Part shown: piece by piece, positions 1-8,250 of the stretch
Layout of the letters: the number at the start of each line of letters is the position of its first letter
Position numbering within the stretch: the first letter of the stretch is position 1
Assembly: GCA_910576855.1 (NCBI GenBank)
Contig: CAJTJP010000011.1
Coordinates: 1-64,000 of the forward strand
Origin: Erysipelotrichales bacterium
GTDB lineage: Bacteria > Bacillota_I > Bacilli_A > Erysipelotrichales > Erysipelotrichaceae
Length of the DNA stretch: 64,000 bases
Direction: 5' to 3'
Notes under the pieces: model-generated
Databases searched by the model: none
Seen by the model: only the letters and a program-made list of their open reading frames with translations
Told to the model about the DNA's origin: nothing
Position numbers and translations under genes: made by a program

Positions 1-1
1 C

Positions 2-160
2 CCCCTTCGTGAAGCTAAGTCTAAAACATTTGATCCTATCACCAAAGATGATAAGCCTAATAAGGTCTATATCCCTCCAATGTCTCATCCTTGGAAACAC
101 GCTTCTTTTCAAGCTTATATTGCGAAACAAAAGCACCGTAATCTTGGTGCTAATGTTTAA
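2..160 (+). CDS. C-terminal end of a transposase-like gene (partial)
   Basis: An open frame enters from the window edge and stops at TAA 158-160. The 52 visible residues contain YIPPMSHPWKHASF followed by a basic tail (AKQKHRNLG), a type of ending I associate with insertion-sequence transposases, but I cannot name the family with certainty. The AT-rich stretch after it would contain the element's end. Nothing upstream is visible, so completeness is unknown. Confidence 0.5.
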   Translation, partial: PLREAKSKTFDPITKDDKPNKVYIPPMSHPWKHASFQAYIAKQKHRNLGANV

Positions 161-380
161 CTTTTTTTGGGACATTTTCATTTTCGCTTGACATGAAATT
201 TCTCAGGTAATTTTACCCAAAAGCATAAATTTCACGGTGCTTATCGGCTCCTGAAAGAAAATAACGACAATAGAGCGAGAAAACGGATATATTCAATCAT
301 TCAAACTGCATAATACCGGCTGTCTCTACATAGGGTATCAACGCCCTTTCAAGAGTATCGGCTTGCGTATGTTCACAAAA

Positions 381-403
381 TAAAAAACGGACCGATCCGT
401 TTC
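381..403 (-). terminator. Rho-independent terminator of the small membrane protein gene
   Basis: Perfect 7-bp stem (AAACGGA 385-391 / TCCGTTT 396-402) with a 4-base loop. Read on the minus strand it is followed by a run of T. It lies just downstream of the stop of the gene at 417-605. Confidence 0.8.
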
Positions 404-416
404 TTATGCATCACCT

Positions 417-605
417 TTAACGCTTTCGCTTAGATGATTTTTTCTCCGGCCACAGCAGCAACATACCGATGAAGATAAAGCCAAGCGGCCAATAATGCAC
501 AGCTATGTAATTCAAACCAAGCATTACCATTTCAAAATCAAAGCTCGGCTTGATAATCAAGATAAGACCGCTGACGATTAAAATAATTCCTGCGCGCTTA
601 CGCAT
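417..605 (-). CDS. Small two-helix membrane protein (LiaI/LiaF-like TM type)
   Basis: 62 residues from the ATG at 605, chosen because AGGAAGTGAGGG precedes it; longer in-frame starts have no ribosome binding site. Two hydrophobic helices (about residues 5-20 and 35-52) flank a short loop containing WPLGFIFIGMLLL, followed by a basic tail KKSSKRKR. The WPL..IFIG pattern resembles the DUF5668/LiaI-LiaF-like transmembrane family, whose members are small envelope-associated proteins; the function of this one is unknown. It has its own terminator and is not obviously cotranscribed with nusG. Confidence 0.7.
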   Translation of the reverse strand: MRKRAGIILIVSGLILIIKPSFDFEMVMLGLNYIAVHYWPLGFIFIGMLLLWPEKKSSKRKR

Positions 606-812
606 ATCCCTCACTTCCTTTTTTTCATTATAGCGGGGCAGCTTGAAAAAACTTGTCAAAAAAAAACACTGTGTAACAGCTTCATTTCTGATACCACCTA
701 TTCATATTATCTATCAATCAATACTTTTCTCAATCACAGCATCGCTCACACGCATATACGATATTTCTAAGCACATTATCAACGGAATCATAAAGCGTAT
801 TATTCAAATAAT

Positions 813-855
813 AAAAAAATGCACTCATTCCTGCATAAGAAACAAGGGCATTTTT
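813..855 (-). terminator. Probable terminator after nusG
   Basis: On the minus strand AAAAATGC (848-855) pairs with GCATTTTTTT (813-822) across a loop of about 25 bases, giving a T-rich 3' side just beyond the nusG stop. The loop is long, so this is a moderate call. Confidence 0.5.
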
Positions 856-859
856 AAAT

Positions 860-1408
860 TTAAAATTCAACTTTTTCTAAATCACTGTAACTGATTTCTG
901 TTGGCGTTTCTCTACCAAATAGAATCGTTAATACTACGGCTGTTTGAGTTTCGTTGTTTAATTCCTCAACCGTACCCTCAACACCGTCAAATGCGCCTGA
1001 TAAAATCTTCACGCGATCACCGACCGCAAAGTCTACATTTACTCTGCGCTCACTCATACCGAGACGTCTTAAGATTGATTCCATTTCATCCTCAGCAACC
1101 GGGAACGGTTTTGCACCGCCGCCGCTGGAGCCGATAAATCCGGTAACACCCGGAGTATTACGGACAATATACCAAGCTTCATCAGTCATAATCATCTCAA
1201 CAAAGACATAACCGGAAAAAAGGTTCTTTACCTTTTCAACCTCTTTACCGTTTTTATATTCAATCTCTTTTTCCTCTGCGACAATTACCCGAAACAAATA
1301 GTCCTGCAGCCCCATCGTTTCCATACGACGCTCCAGATTTTCCTTTACTCGGTTTTCATGTCCGGCATACGTATTAACTACGTACCACTCTTTATTACCT
1401 TCAGCCAT
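860..1408 (-). CDS. nusG: Transcription termination/antitermination factor NusG
   Basis: 182 residues, normal length. The N-terminal NGN domain begins WYVVNTYAGHENRVKENL and contains the SGYVFVEM and TPGVTGFIG motifs. The C-terminal KOW domain (about 125-182) contains VGDRVKILSGAFDGVEG. NusG binds RNA polymerase and links it to Rho or ribosomal protein S10. It is the last gene of rpmG-secE-nusG, 10 bases after secE, with a good AGGAAG site before the ATG. Confidence 0.97.
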   Translation of the reverse strand: MAEGNKEWYVVNTYAGHENRVKENLERRMETMGLQDYLFRVIVAEEKEIEYKNGKEVEKVKNLFSGYVFVEMIMTDEAWYIVRNTPGVTGFIGSSGGGAKPFPVAEDEMESILRRLGMSERRVNVDFAVGDRVKILSGAFDGVEGTVEELNNETQTAVVLTILFGRETPTEISYSDLEKVEF

Positions 1409-1418
1409 AAGCTTCCTC

Positions 1419-1595
1419 CTAAATTCCTACAAACTTCAGGAAGCCTGAAGCTATGATTTCGCATACGGTAAAAAATAAGGCAAACGCAACTGTAAAGAAT
1501 ATAACCTTACCGCTGTTTTCCATTAAGTCCTTACCCTTCGGCCAACGGATTCTGCTGATTTCCGAGCGAATCCCTGCGATGCTGAACCACTTCAT
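1419..1595 (-). CDS. secE: Preprotein translocase subunit SecE
   Basis: 58 residues starting MKWFSIAGIRSEI. The ATG at 1595 was chosen because AAGGAG (1605-1610) sits 9 bases upstream; GTG 1604 and ATG 1601 are too close to it. The conserved amphipathic segment RSEISRIRWPKGKDL precedes one transmembrane helix, as in single-span SecE of Gram-positive bacteria. SecE holds the SecY channel together. The ribosome binding site overlaps the rpmG stop, suggesting coupled translation. Confidence 0.95.
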   Translation of the reverse strand: MKWFSIAGIRSEISRIRWPKGKDLMENSGKVIFFTVAFALFFTVCEIIASGFLKFVGI

Positions 1596-1607
1596 GAACA
1601 TCACTCC

Positions 1608-1757
1608 TTACTTCGTTTCTTTATGCAGCGTATGACAGCCACACTTCTTACAATATTTCTTCAATTCTAAACGCTCTGCATGCGTTTTTTTATTTCGATG
1701 TGTTGTATAATTGCGTGATAAGCATACGGTGCAAGTCAAGATTACTTTATCATTCAT
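1608..1757 (-). CDS. rpmG: 50S ribosomal protein L33
   Basis: 49 residues, beginning [19 protein letters not shown] and ending [17 protein letters not shown]. The four cysteines in two CxxC pairs mark the zinc-binding form of L33. It lies in its classical place before secE and nusG, with its own promoter immediately upstream and GGTGAGG as ribosome binding site. Confidence 0.97.
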   Translation of the reverse strand: MNDKVILTCTVCLSRNYTTHRNKKTHAERLELKKYCKKCGCHTLHKETK

Positions 1758-1784
1758 TGGCAAACACCTCACCTTTGCCTAATA

Positions 1785-1813
1785 ACTTTATCACAAACTT
1801 ACTCTTTAGTCAA
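1785..1813 (-). promoter_or_regulatory. Promoter for rpmG-secE-nusG
   Basis: On the minus strand TTGACT (1808-1813), 17-base spacer, TAAAGT (1785-1790). It overlaps the stop codon of the sigma-factor gene, so the ribosomal/secretion trio can be transcribed separately from the upstream cluster. Confidence 0.7.
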
Positions 1814-2417
1814 TTAAAGCTTTTGATTTCCGCACTTTCGTAAGAATATATTCCACTTGGCGCATATTTATATGAAGAATTGCGGCAATATCGCGATAGC
1901 TGTATCCGCTTTGATGAAGCAAAACCACTCGCTGTTCAATCGGATGCAGATCAAGCAACAGCTTTTTCATCACATATCGATATTCTTCTTTATGTAATGT
2001 ATAGACTCCTTCCAGAGTAATATCATCATTTACGACCATATCCATAAATGTATTACTGTTAGTATCGCCGAAACTTGAATCAAGCGATAAGGTTCTGCGT
2101 TCAATGCTTCCGACCATCGTTCTGTAGTAATGACGGCGATAATTAATGATCAAATGATAAAACAAGCGATGATAAAAGGTTCGAAAGGCTGTATTTCGAT
2201 CGTTGCGATACGCATAAACAGCCTTCATAATCAATGCCTGTGCGTCATTTAAACAGTCATTGCCGAATAATCTGAATTCCTCACGAAACAAATAGCGGCG
2301 AAGCATTCTTACGCTGTATTTATAGTATTTATTTAACAGTTTTTCCAAACTGTCCTCATCCATTTGATAGATCATATACAACAGTTGATAATCATTTTCA
2401 CTGTTATATGAATCCAT
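1806..2417 (-). CDS. Sigma-70 family RNA polymerase sigma factor (SigH position)
   Basis: 203 residues. The N-terminal half looks like sigma region 2 (DCLNDAQALIMKAVYAYRND then FRTFYHRLFYHLI). The C-terminal region 4 has a helix-turn-helix (YSYRDIAAILHINMRQVEY). Its place between rlmB and rpmG-secE-nusG is that of sigH in Bacillota, but the sequence is divergent, so I withhold the symbol. Start ATG at 2417 follows AACAGGAGG. It lies 12 bases downstream of rlmB and is likely cotranscribed with it. Confidence 0.85.
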   Translation of the reverse strand: MDSYNSENDYQLLYMIYQMDEDSLEKLLNKYYKYSVRMLRRYLFREEFRLFGNDCLNDAQALIMKAVYAYRNDRNTAFRTFYHRLFYHLIINYRRHYYRTMVGSIERRTLSLDSSFGDTNSNTFMDMVVNDDITLEGVYTLHKEEYRYVMKKLLLDLHPIEQRVVLLHQSGYSYRDIAAILHINMRQVEYILTKVRKSKALID

Positions 2418-2429
2418 TGCGTCCTCCTG

Positions 2430-3158
2430 TTATTTCAGGGGGTGGCGTTGTGAATATATTTCATAAAGCAAAACTGCACAGGCAACCGAGGCGTTCAAGG
2501 AGGTCACACTGCCTACCATCGGTAAAGCAATCGCATAATCACAATGCTTTCTTATCAACGGTGAAATACCGAAACCCTCCGACCCGATCACCAATACTAA
2601 GGGAACATCATATTGTCCTTGTCGATAATCCTGTGCATTTTTTGCATCAGCTCCGACAACCCAGAACCCCTGTTTTTTCAATTTTTCCAGTGTCTGAGAA
2701 AGATTGCTTACGACTGCAACCTTTACTGTATCTATAGCACCGGTGCTTACCTTGGCAACTGTCGGTGTCAAGGTAACGCTTCGATGCTTGCCCAATATGA
2801 TTCCATCTGCGCCGACACAATCTGCCGTTCTTAAAATCGCCCCGAGATTATGAGGATCCTCTAAGCCGTCAAGCATGATAAAAAGCGGCGTTTTCCCTTT
2901 CGGTACAGCTGCTGTTAAATCATCGATATCATAAGTGCGATAATCATCGATTTCAGCCGCAATACCCTGATGGGTACCATTACGCAATAACGCATCCATT
3001 TTCTTTTTTGTGAGTGAGCGAACAGAAATGCTTCGCTCCTTTAGGATACGTTGAATTTCTTTGTCTTTAAACGTATCGGAAATAATCACCTCATATACCT
3101 TCTTATCGGCAGAAAGTATTTGTCTGACTACATTTTTTCCATAGACATATTGTGTCAT
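2430..3158 (-). CDS. rlmB: 23S rRNA (guanosine-2'-O)-methyltransferase RlmB/TrmH family
   Basis: 242 residues. The N-terminal substrate-binding domain starts YVYGKNVVRQIL. The C-terminal SPOUT fold has all three motifs: LEDPHNLGAILRTADCVGAD, VIGSEGFGIS and LPMVGSVTSLNASVA. The family methylates a guanosine ribose in the peptidyl-transferase region of 23S rRNA (G2251 in E. coli) using SAM. It overlaps mrnC by 4 bases, so translation is probably coupled. Confidence 0.93.
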   Translation of the reverse strand: MTQYVYGKNVVRQILSADKKVYEVIISDTFKDKEIQRILKERSISVRSLTKKKMDALLRNGTHQGIAAEIDDYRTYDIDDLTAAVPKGKTPLFIMLDGLEDPHNLGAILRTADCVGADGIILGKHRSVTLTPTVAKVSTGAIDTVKVAVVSNLSQTLEKLKKQGFWVVGADAKNAQDYRQGQYDVPLVLVIGSEGFGISPLIRKHCDYAIALPMVGSVTSLNASVACAVLLYEIYSQRHPLK

Positions 3159-3541
3159 TTACGTTCTCCTATTCGTTGAATTTCAGCCCATAATGCTTCT
3201 AAGCGCACAGCTTCTTGTTTCAGATACAGATAACCGATGACTGCCTCCAGTCCGGTTGCCATACGATATTCCATAATATCGGCATTTTTCGCATGACTTT
3301 CACATTTCGCATTGCGGCCGCGCATGATCACGGCTCGCTCCTCATCAGTGAAAAACTGCTCCTCAAGCAAAGCAATCACGATCTTGGCTTGTGCCCGTGC
3401 GCTGACCCAAGCCACGCTTTTCTGCTGCAGGATTTTGGGTTTTTGCCAACCTTGCTCAATCAGCAGCTCCCGAACCCATAAGGACATTACGGCATCTCCG
3501 ATATATGCCAATGTCGTTGCGTTTATTTCCTTTACATCCAT
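3155..3541 (-). CDS. mrnC: Mini-ribonuclease III (23S rRNA maturation)
   Basis: 128 residues with only the RNase III catalytic domain and no dsRNA-binding domain. The signature YIGDAVMSLWVRELL near residue 13 holds the catalytic aspartate, and MEYRMATGLEAVIGYLYL holds the second acidic cluster. The family trims the ends of 23S rRNA precursor. The canonical neighbours cysS (1 base away) and rlmB (overlapping) support the call. Confidence 0.95.
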   Translation of the reverse strand: MDVKEINATTLAYIGDAVMSLWVRELLIEQGWQKPKILQQKSVAWVSARAQAKIVIALLEEQFFTDEERAVIMRGRNAKCESHAKNADIMEYRMATGLEAVIGYLYLKQEAVRLEALWAEIQRIGERK

Positions 3542-4876
3542 TTACAACAAACCTCTTTGTGTTAAACGGTTTCGATATTCATCTGCTTTCGTAAAATCAC
3601 GCTGTGCTTTTGCAGCTTCCCATTCCGCAAAAAGCCTGTGATCCTCTTCGCTAAGCTTTATTTCCTCAAATGCGATGCCCAATACATGCAGCATACGCTT
3701 CAGTGCCGTTGTTAAAGTCGCTATTTCTTCAAAATCAGCTTCTCTTTTGCGAAGCGCATTGTTTAACTGCTTGCAGGCTTCAAATATGGCCGCAAACGCA
3801 TTCGGTGTATTCAAATCATTGCGCATGGCGTCAAGAAACTGTGTATATACCTCTGAACTAGGGTCGATCGTTTCGTTTATGTTGTTTCGCTCCAAGCATA
3901 TCATAGCCTGCTTCAAGGTATTTAATGCCTTCATTGATTCCTTGCGTGCAGTTTCAATGCTTTCCTCATTAATGTTTAACGGGGCGCGATAATGTGCCGA
4001 AAGCATCATCCAGCGCATCGTATTCGCTCCGATTTTTTTAATCATATCCTTGGCCCATACCACATTGCCTAAAGACTTTGACATCTTTTCTCCATCGATA
4101 TTCACCATACCGTTATGCACCCAATAATTCGCAATCGATGTGTGATATGCAGCCTGTGATTGCGCAATTTCATTTTCATGATGCGGGAATTTCAAATCCA
4201 TACCGCCGCCGTGAATATCAATCAAATGCTTTTGAAACTCTCGTTGAATCATTACGACACATTCCGTATGCCAGCCCGGTCTGCCGATCGACCAAGGGGA
4301 CTCCCATTGAATACCTTCCTCGGTTTTTTTCCATAAGGTAAAATCAAGCGGATTTTCCTTTTTGGTATTTTCATCAATACGCGCACCGACCTGTAAATCC
4401 TGAATCTGTTGGTTTGATAAACAGCCGTAGCCAGCGACAGCCGAAACGCGAAAATACACATCACCGTCTACTGCATAGGCATATTTATTTTTCACTAATA
4501 AATCGATAAAGGCAATGATTTCATCCATGGTCTGGGTAACTCTCGGACAAGCATCGGGGGTATCGGCATGAAGCTGCGTTCTGACCTTTTGATAGGCCTC
4601 GATAAAACGCTCGCTGACTTCCTTTTCTGCTACCTGAAGTTCTTTTGCCTTATTGATGATTTTATCGTCTACATCGGTATAATTGCTGACAAAGTGAACC
4701 TTGTACCCAAGCTCTTCCAAGGTCTTTTTCAACGTATCAAATACAATGATCGGGCGGGCATTTCCCACATGTGCATCATTATATACGGTCGGGCCGCATA
4801 CATACATGCTGATTTCATTTTCAATCAGCGGTTGTATTTTCTCTATTTCATTGTGCATGCTGTTGAACAGCTTCAT
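3542..4876 (-). CDS. cysS: Cysteinyl-tRNA synthetase
   Basis: 444 residues from the ATG at 4876, preceded by GGGAGGG; the upstream TTG at 4882 is too close to that site. Class I signatures are present: HVGN (HIGH motif, residues 36-39) and KMSKS near residue 264. The zinc-ligand Cys27 lies in YVCGPT, and the others are in GWHTEC and FPHHENE. It attaches cysteine to tRNA-Cys. It is first gene of the cysS-mrnC-rlmB-sigma operon; I found no T-box in the leader. Confidence 0.97.
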   Translation of the reverse strand: MKLFNSMHNEIEKIQPLIENEISMYVCGPTVYNDAHVGNARPIIVFDTLKKTLEELGYKVHFVSNYTDVDDKIINKAKELQVAEKEVSERFIEAYQKVRTQLHADTPDACPRVTQTMDEIIAFIDLLVKNKYAYAVDGDVYFRVSAVAGYGCLSNQQIQDLQVGARIDENTKKENPLDFTLWKKTEEGIQWESPWSIGRPGWHTECVVMIQREFQKHLIDIHGGGMDLKFPHHENEIAQSQAAYHTSIANYWVHNGMVNIDGEKMSKSLGNVVWAKDMIKKIGANTMRWMMLSAHYRAPLNINEESIETARKESMKALNTLKQAMICLERNNINETIDPSSEVYTQFLDAMRNDLNTPNAFAAIFEACKQLNNALRKREADFEEIATLTTALKRMLHVLGIAFEEIKLSEEDHRLFAEWEAAKAQRDFTKADEYRNRLTQRGLL

Positions 4877-4938
4877 AAGCAATCGCCCTCCCGTTTTTTA
4901 ATATGCTTCAGTTAAATCAAGTCTTTTCTGTTTGTATT

Positions 4939-4967
4939 AGTATAGCAAGTTTCCCATGAAAAGGCAA
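4939..4967 (-). promoter_or_regulatory. Promoter for the cysS operon
   Basis: On the minus strand TTGCCT (4962-4967), 17-base spacer, TATACT (4939-4944), about 60 bases before the cysS start. The rest of 4877-5187 holds no convincing gene; the 81-codon frame there has no ribosome binding site or recognisable motif. Confidence 0.7.
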
Positions 4968-5187
4968 ATAGATTCCTAAAGCAGAAACGCTGTCTGATTC
5001 TTGTGAATTTCTGATTATCATTTATAATTATGCAGAAACAGCGAAAGGGTTCGATATTCGAGTGATTCAAGAACCGAATAAAAAGCTGTGGAGATAAGCA
5101 AACGCTTTGCTGCACAGCCATACTTTTCGGTTTTAGCATAAATTTGGTACTAATCACATAATAACATGATACTTCTGAGTGGTATCT

Positions 5188-5415
5188 TTAAAAAGAAATG
5201 GAATCAATAAAGGTTGCAGGATAATTCATGTTGCTTAAGCGCTTCGCGATTGCTTGTTCATCCGTTGCCGTATCGTCATAATCAACGCACAATAATCGAC
5301 TTTTTAAATTTAAGGAAACACTTCGTACTCCGGGAATTTCATCTAACTGACGTTTGATAGTGCCTTCATCATGAGTATCTAACGGCTGATCTAACGCATA
5401 TTGTATACTTATCAC
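5188..5415 (-). CDS. Small HMA-fold-like protein lacking the metal-binding cysteines
   Basis: 75 residues starting at GTG 5415, preceded by AGGAGG with 7-base spacing; the overlapping ATG runs straight into a stop. The pattern of alternating strands and helices (IPGVRSVSLNLKSRLLCVDYDD, then AIAKRLSNMNYPATF) matches the ferredoxin-like heavy-metal-associated fold. The CxxC loop is missing, and only one cysteine is present, in a strand. Metal binding by the usual mode is therefore unlikely. Compare the CxxC-containing protein at 13081. Confidence 0.65.
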   Translation of the reverse strand: MISIQYALDQPLDTHDEGTIKRQLDEIPGVRSVSLNLKSRLLCVDYDDTATDEQAIAKRLSNMNYPATFIDSISF

Positions 5416-5611
5416 ATTAATACCTCCTGTATACAGTATTTCCGTTTTCACTGAAATTATGTAGGAAACCAATTATCTCTGATAAAGACGAAGTCACCTA
5501 GCTTAACCTTTTTTCCTTGTTATATTACTGGTTTTATCTTACTCTGCTAATCTAAAGCATTTTTCCTCTGTTATTTTGTTATATATTTTTTTATAAAACA
5601 AGGGCACCGAT

Positions 5612-5755
5612 TTACCGAATTCCTTTGACATTATTAAACTTATTTCCGATTATTGCTCCAAGTGCTGTACCTAAACAAATTCCTAAAGATAAGCCCTCTG
5701 CCATATAGTTTTCTGTTTCTTTACTATTGTTTTGCTTTTTCTTATTACCTTCCAT
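5612..5755 (-). CDS. Small glycine-zipper membrane protein
   Basis: 47 residues with a good AGAGGTGAT site. A charged N-terminus (MEGNKKKQNNSKETENYM) precedes a glycine-rich hydrophobic stretch LSLGICLGTALGAIIGN with a GxxxG-like pattern. Proteins of this shape are common, uncharacterised small membrane proteins in Bacillota. It stands alone between a decayed ORF and the HMA-like gene; function unknown. Confidence 0.6.
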   Translation of the reverse strand: MEGNKKKQNNSKETENYMAEGLSLGICLGTALGAIIGNKFNNVKGIR

Positions 5756-5849
5756 TTCTTATCACCTCTGCAAAATCAGAAACCACTATTTTCCAATCTA
5801 TATATAATACAAAAAGCGGTATAAATTTAATGCAATTTCCAGTAAAAAA

Positions 5850-5944
5850 TCAAATTCTAAGTTTCCCTATGCCGGCATTCATTTTTTTGTTTCTTTTAAT
5901 TTCACAAGGAAATTCCGGAGTTTCTATGTTTTCATTAAAACCAT
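5850..5944 (-). pseudogene. Possible decayed small ORF with strong ribosome binding site
   Basis: AAAGGAGTG precedes an ATG at 5944 that reaches a stop after six codons. A shifted frame reads on as NENIETPEFPCEIKRNKK before stopping at 5850. One missing or extra base in the TTTT run near the start would join them. I do not recognise the product; it may be a small frameshifted gene or chance. Confidence 0.3.
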
Positions 5945-6032
5945 CACTCCTTTAAGCAATGAAAAAAATCCATAATATCAAATATTATGAACTTTATATA
6001 GGAAATCGCCAAAGCGCGACTTTGAATATCAA

Positions 6033-6118
6033 TGGTGCAGACGATGAGATTTGAACTCACACGAGCATACGCTCACTACCCCCTCAAAGTAGCGTGTCTG
6101 CCATTCCACCACGTCTGC
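6033..6118 (-). tRNA. tRNA-Leu (anticodon GAG)
   Basis: The acceptor GCAGACG pairs with CGTCTGC and the 3' CCA is encoded. The D-arm contains GTGGAATGGCAGACAC, the anticodon loop reads TTGAGGG with GAG at positions 34-36, and a long variable arm (GTGAGCGTATGCTC) marks a class II leucine tRNA. The T-arm has GTTCAAATC. 86 nt with CCA. Confidence 0.93.
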
Positions 6119-6248
6119 ATAGGAATAACTACCCGTATATCATATCGTATTTCGATAAAATAATCTATCTTTTTTTGAAAAAAAGTGTAAAAACTCATTA
6201 ATATCACGGCATGACAAACAACAAGTCTTCACTTTACCCTTCCTGTAT

Positions 6249-7280
6249 CTAAGAAAAGAACTCCTGTACCCAATACTTAGAATCACCGTAGCCGTGAATC
6301 CCGATGCAGATTCTTGTGAACTCCGGACGCAGGATATTCGCACGATGTGCAGGAGAATTCATCCAATCCTCAACAACCTCTTTCGCGGTTTTCTGTCCTC
6401 TGGCAATATTCTCACCCGAGGAGCGATAGCTTAAACCGTAATCACCGTAAATAGTATAACATGCCTTGCCGTTCGGTCTTGTATGCGAATAATTCACCGC
6501 AACCTCTTGTGCTCTTAAATACGTCACATTATGAAAATCTCCCATCTCCAAACTGAGTGGCCGCAACCCGTTTTCTTTGCGCACTTGATTCACTAAATCA
6601 GCGACCTGTTGAATTTGATAGAGCTCATAATTACTGTAAGAAGCAGAGGGGATATGAACCACATCATCCATTTTCACCTCTGCAGGAATCGAAGGCTGAT
6701 GACGATAAGCAGATGCAGTTGAAGTGGTCTGCTTCGGTTCGACAAACACCGTGAGCGCATGTCTTGCCTCATTACCACTGTTATCCTTTACGCGGCAATT
6801 AATATACTGATTCCCGCTCTTGGCAGTATTCACCTTATCACATTTCAGCTTTTCTTTTAAGCTTTCACTGTTGGTTTCATTATCCGTAAGCGTCTTTATC
6901 ACCTTAGCCAAAGTGTCCTTGTTCCATGAAAAAGCGGCATTCTGTTTTAAGGTCATCGAGGTAAGCTTCAATCTGGGCGGCGTTGTATCCTGTACGATCA
7001 CCTTTAGACTCATATCTTCATTAAAACGAACTGCATACTCACCAAGCTTATTCACATCAACATCACAACGAACAGTAAAGCGATTCTGCTTACCGTCACT
7101 CAATTCATGACGATTCTCCAATAGATATTGATAAGGATCAAACTCCTCCTGCGATCCGATTTCTATTCGGACCTCATTCTTTTTCAATGAATAGCGTGAA
7201 TCATAATCATAAGGAAAAAAGGAATCGGCACGCATGAAAAGAAGCAACAGTACGATACAAGTCAATACTTTCCCTTTCAT
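6249..7280 (-). CDS. Secreted CAP/SCP-domain protein with Ig-like region
   Basis: 343 residues. A signal peptide or anchor (KVLTCIVLLLLFM) is followed by an Ig/DUF5011-like region (about 30-185), with TTPPRLKL and VNTAKSGNQYINCRVKDNSGNE resembling cadherin/bacterial Ig repeats. A linker leads to a C-terminal CAP domain (about 220-343) with VADLVNQVRKENGLRPLSL, SGENIARG and WMNSPAHRANIL, including the conserved His and Glu. CAP proteins are extracellular; their activity in Bacillota is mostly unknown. It is monocistronic, with the tRNA downstream. Confidence 0.9.
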   Translation of the reverse strand: MKGKVLTCIVLLLLFMRADSFFPYDYDSRYSLKKNEVRIEIGSQEEFDPYQYLLENRHELSDGKQNRFTVRCDVDVNKLGEYAVRFNEDMSLKVIVQDTTPPRLKLTSMTLKQNAAFSWNKDTLAKVIKTLTDNETNSESLKEKLKCDKVNTAKSGNQYINCRVKDNSGNEARHALTVFVEPKQTTSTASAYRHQPSIPAEVKMDDVVHIPSASYSNYELYQIQQVADLVNQVRKENGLRPLSLEMGDFHNVTYLRAQEVAVNYSHTRPNGKACYTIYGDYGLSYRSSGENIARGQKTAKEVVEDWMNSPAHRANILRPEFTRICIGIHGYGDSKYWVQEFFS

Positions 7281-7367
7281 TCAACCAACTCCTTGAACAT
7301 TACCTTTAGTATACCACGAATGACGCAATTATTTCCAATAATTCAGTATAGAATAAGAAATCTTTGC

Positions 7368-7396
7368 TTAACATGTGTAGTAAGATGTCGTATAAT
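7368..7396 (+). promoter_or_regulatory. Promoter for the HAD phosphatase-proB-proA genes
   Basis: TTAACA (7368-7373), 17-base spacer, TATAAT (7391-7396), 23 bases before the start of the HAD gene. Confidence 0.7.
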
Positions 7397-7419
7397 GATG
7401 AAGAAAAAGAGGTAACGAT

Positions 7420-8199
7420 ATGAAAGAGCTCATATTTTTTGATGTAGATGATACATTGGTAGACAGTAAAACACATAAAATTCCCGAAAGTACATTGACT
7501 GTTCTGCAGGAAATGGCAGAATATTATGAAATCGGAATAGCGACCGGAAGATCACTTTCCACGTTGTTGGAAAACGGTGTTGCGAGCTCCTTTGCGTGGT
7601 CTGTATATGTTTGTAATAACGGTCAGCTTGTATATGATAAAGATCATACAGTGATTTATTCCGCAAGCCTGTCAAATGATATCGTACAAACAATCATTGA
7701 AACAGCCAAAAAGCATCAAGAGCCGTTATTGGCAGGCATACCCGAATGGTATCAAATCGGTACACCGAATCAGAATCAAATGATTGCCCACAGTTTTTTT
7801 CATTTAGATATCCCGAAACAAACCTTGCCGAAGGATGCTGATGTCTATATGTTCGTTGCCTTTGGTTCTTCAGACAAGGATTATGATAAATACCGCAGTA
7901 TTACAGGAGTTCAGGTTATGCGAGGACAATCTAATTATTGTGATATTATCGCAAACAACAGCGGCAAGGATGCAGGGATCAAGGAAGCCTTAAAGCTGTA
8001 TCATCAATCGACCTATATAGCCTTCGGTGACAGTGATAATGATATCACAATGCTGAAAAACGCTCGTTATGCGATCGTTATGGGTCAAGGCAGTGAAACA
8101 GCGAAGGCAAATGCCGATTACATCACAAAGCCTGTCTATGAGGATGGAGTCGCTTATGCTTGGAAGCACTGTCCGCTGTTTCAAAAGCATCATTTATAA
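7420..8199 (+). CDS. HAD-superfamily phosphatase, Cof type
   Basis: 259 residues. Motif I FFDVDDTLVDS near the N-terminus carries the nucleophile and acid/base aspartates. Motif IV FGDSDNDITML and the preceding lysine in SGKDAGIKEAL complete the active site, with a type IIB cap between. These enzymes remove phosphate from sugar phosphates or flavin/pyridoxal phosphates; the substrate cannot be told from sequence. It lies 51 bases upstream of proB in the same direction and probably shares its transcript. No histidinol-phosphatase is seen in the his operon, but nothing links this gene to that step. Confidence 0.9.
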   Translation: MKELIFFDVDDTLVDSKTHKIPESTLTVLQEMAEYYEIGIATGRSLSTLLENGVASSFAWSVYVCNNGQLVYDKDHTVIYSASLSNDIVQTIIETAKKHQEPLLAGIPEWYQIGTPNQNQMIAHSFFHLDIPKQTLPKDADVYMFVAFGSSDKDYDKYRSITGVQVMRGQSNYCDIIANNSGKDAGIKEALKLYHQSTYIAFGDSDNDITMLKNARYAIVMGQGSETAKANADYITKPVYEDGVAYAWKHCPLFQKHHL

Positions 8200-8250
8200 A
8201 CAGCCTGTAATAAAAAGGCGGTACAAAACAAAAGTAAATGAGGTAAGTAT

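Noticed and set aside
643-894. 83-codon plus-strand frame between nusG and the small membrane protein gene
   Set aside because: No ribosome binding site, AT-rich composition, overlaps a terminator and the nusG end.
4912-5157. 81-codon minus-strand frame upstream of cysS
   Set aside because: No ribosome binding site, no recognisable motif, and it covers the cysS promoter region.
4877-5187. Possible T-box leader for cysS
   Set aside because: No AGGGTGG-type T-box sequence or terminator stem on the minus strand, only a plain promoter.
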